A stretch of 64,000 nt of DNA from Brevundimonas viscosa (GTDB taxonomy: Bacteria; Pseudomonadota; Alphaproteobacteria; Caulobacterales; Caulobacteraceae), in NCBI RefSeq assembly GCF_900116065.1, contig NZ_FOZV01000003.1:124001-188000 (forward strand), written 5' to 3'. Positions 63,663 through 64,000 of this stretch are shown in pieces; the stretch's first letter is position 1, and every line of letters begins with the position of its first letter. The position numbers and the translations under genes were made by a program. The notes beneath the pieces are model-generated. The model made no database searches, was not told the DNA's origin, and saw only the letters and a program-made list of their open reading frames with translations.

Positions 63663-64000
63663 AGGCCGCCGCCCTGTTCGTGATCCCCACCCGCGCCGAG
63701 CTGAAGCGGGCGGCGCTGCTGTCGCTGCTGGCCACCGCCTTCTGCCTGGTCTGGCCGCTGGCGGCGCTGGCGCAGGAGGCGGCGCAGTCGGGCGCGGCGA
63801 TCAACATCGACCTCGGCACCGGCGCCGGGCTGACCCAGCGGGTGGTGCAGCTGGTCGGGCTGATGACGGTGCTGTCGCTGGCGCCCTCGATCGTGATCAT
63901 GACCACCAGCTTCGTGCGCATCGTGGTGGTGCTGTCGCTGCTGCGCACCGCCCTGGGCATGCAGCAGTCGCCGCCCAACGCCGTGCTGGTGTCGCTGGCC
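63659..64000 (+). CDS. fliP: flagellar biosynthesis protein FliP (partial, C-terminus off the window)
   Basis: FliP forms the core ring of the export gate with FliQ and FliR. The first 114 residues are visible. They show a GTG start, a signal-like first helix ([19 protein letters not shown]), then [20 protein letters not shown] and [20 protein letters not shown], the family signature. The gene continues past the right edge. Confidence 0.95.
   Translation, partial: MKAAALFVIPTRAELKRAALLSLLATAFCLVWPLAALAQEAAQSGAAINIDLGTGAGLTQRVVQLVGLMTVLSLAPSIVIMTTSFVRIVVVLSLLRTALGMQQSPPNAVLVSLA

Noticed and set aside
1..64000. CRISPR arrays, tRNA or rRNA genes, transposases and prophage modules
   Set aside because: I looked for regularly spaced repeats, cloverleaf-like segments, transposase motifs and phage structural genes and saw none. 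The phage-like small gene at 11862 is isolated.

Overview
The window is high-GC, gene-dense alphaproteobacterial chromosome, most likely from the order Caulobacterales (a Brevundimonas- or Phenylobacterium-like organism is my best guess; the genus is inference). The main support is the flagellar cluster fliF-fliG-fliH(flbE)-fliN-flbD, which has the Caulobacter order, and the CtrA-type TTAA-N7-TTAA boxes in front of the flagellar operons. The split F0 ATP synthase operon and the gcvT-gcvH-gcvPA-gcvPB order behind a tandem glycine riboswitch also fit. I saw no rRNA, tRNA, CRISPR array, transposase or prophage.

Layout. 1-1182: start of the cytochrome bc1 operon (Rieske protein, then cytochrome b cut by the window edge). 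1375-6170: TrmL, a frameshifted small membrane gene, a TonB-dependent receptor with a DUF2946-like partner (probable copper link) and an M19 dipeptidase. 6424-13842: HemF, a large hybrid sensor kinase, a glutamine amidotransferase, a small monooxygenase-fold protein, RlmJ, a small protein coupled to topoisomerase IB, and a frameshifted nuclease gene. 13922-19026: a four-helix membrane protein, an OGFr-domain protein, the threonine-to-glycine pair Kbl-Tdh, an MliC-DUF4232 lipoprotein and IspH. 19174-27758: ArgS with a secreted partner, an adenine deaminase-like enzyme, and the glycine cleavage operon. 27869-31003: a small membrane protein and the F0 operon atpI-B-E-F'-F, closed by a clear terminator. 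31004-31992 is the only long stretch without a convincing gene; it holds repeats.

31993-41471: the xseB-csaA-ispA-dxs isoprenoid cluster and several single genes (histidine phosphatase, GNAT, DUF72, TPR-Asp/Asn hydroxylase, VWA protein, CsbD). 41556-45002: a tightly overlapping signalling operon (CHASE3 kinase, lone receiver, receiver-HWE kinase, NUDIX). 45869-53957 and 54412-56534: two flagellar operons. A complete class A beta-lactamase sits between flbD and flhA. 56668-62084: M20 peptidase, FolE, acyltransferase, amidohydrolase and a prolyl-hydroxylase-like enzyme. 62095-64000: divergent flgB-flgC-fliE and fliO-fliP.

How the parts connect. Three flagellar promoters (fliF, fliQ, flgB) share one composite element: a GGCA-N5-TGCC palindrome exactly 10 bases from a CtrA-type box. 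This suggests joint control by CtrA and by FlbD, which is encoded inside one of the controlled operons. Threonine catabolism (Kbl-Tdh) would supply glycine that the riboswitch-controlled cleavage system consumes. IspH, Dxs and IspA are three steps of isoprenoid synthesis in one window.
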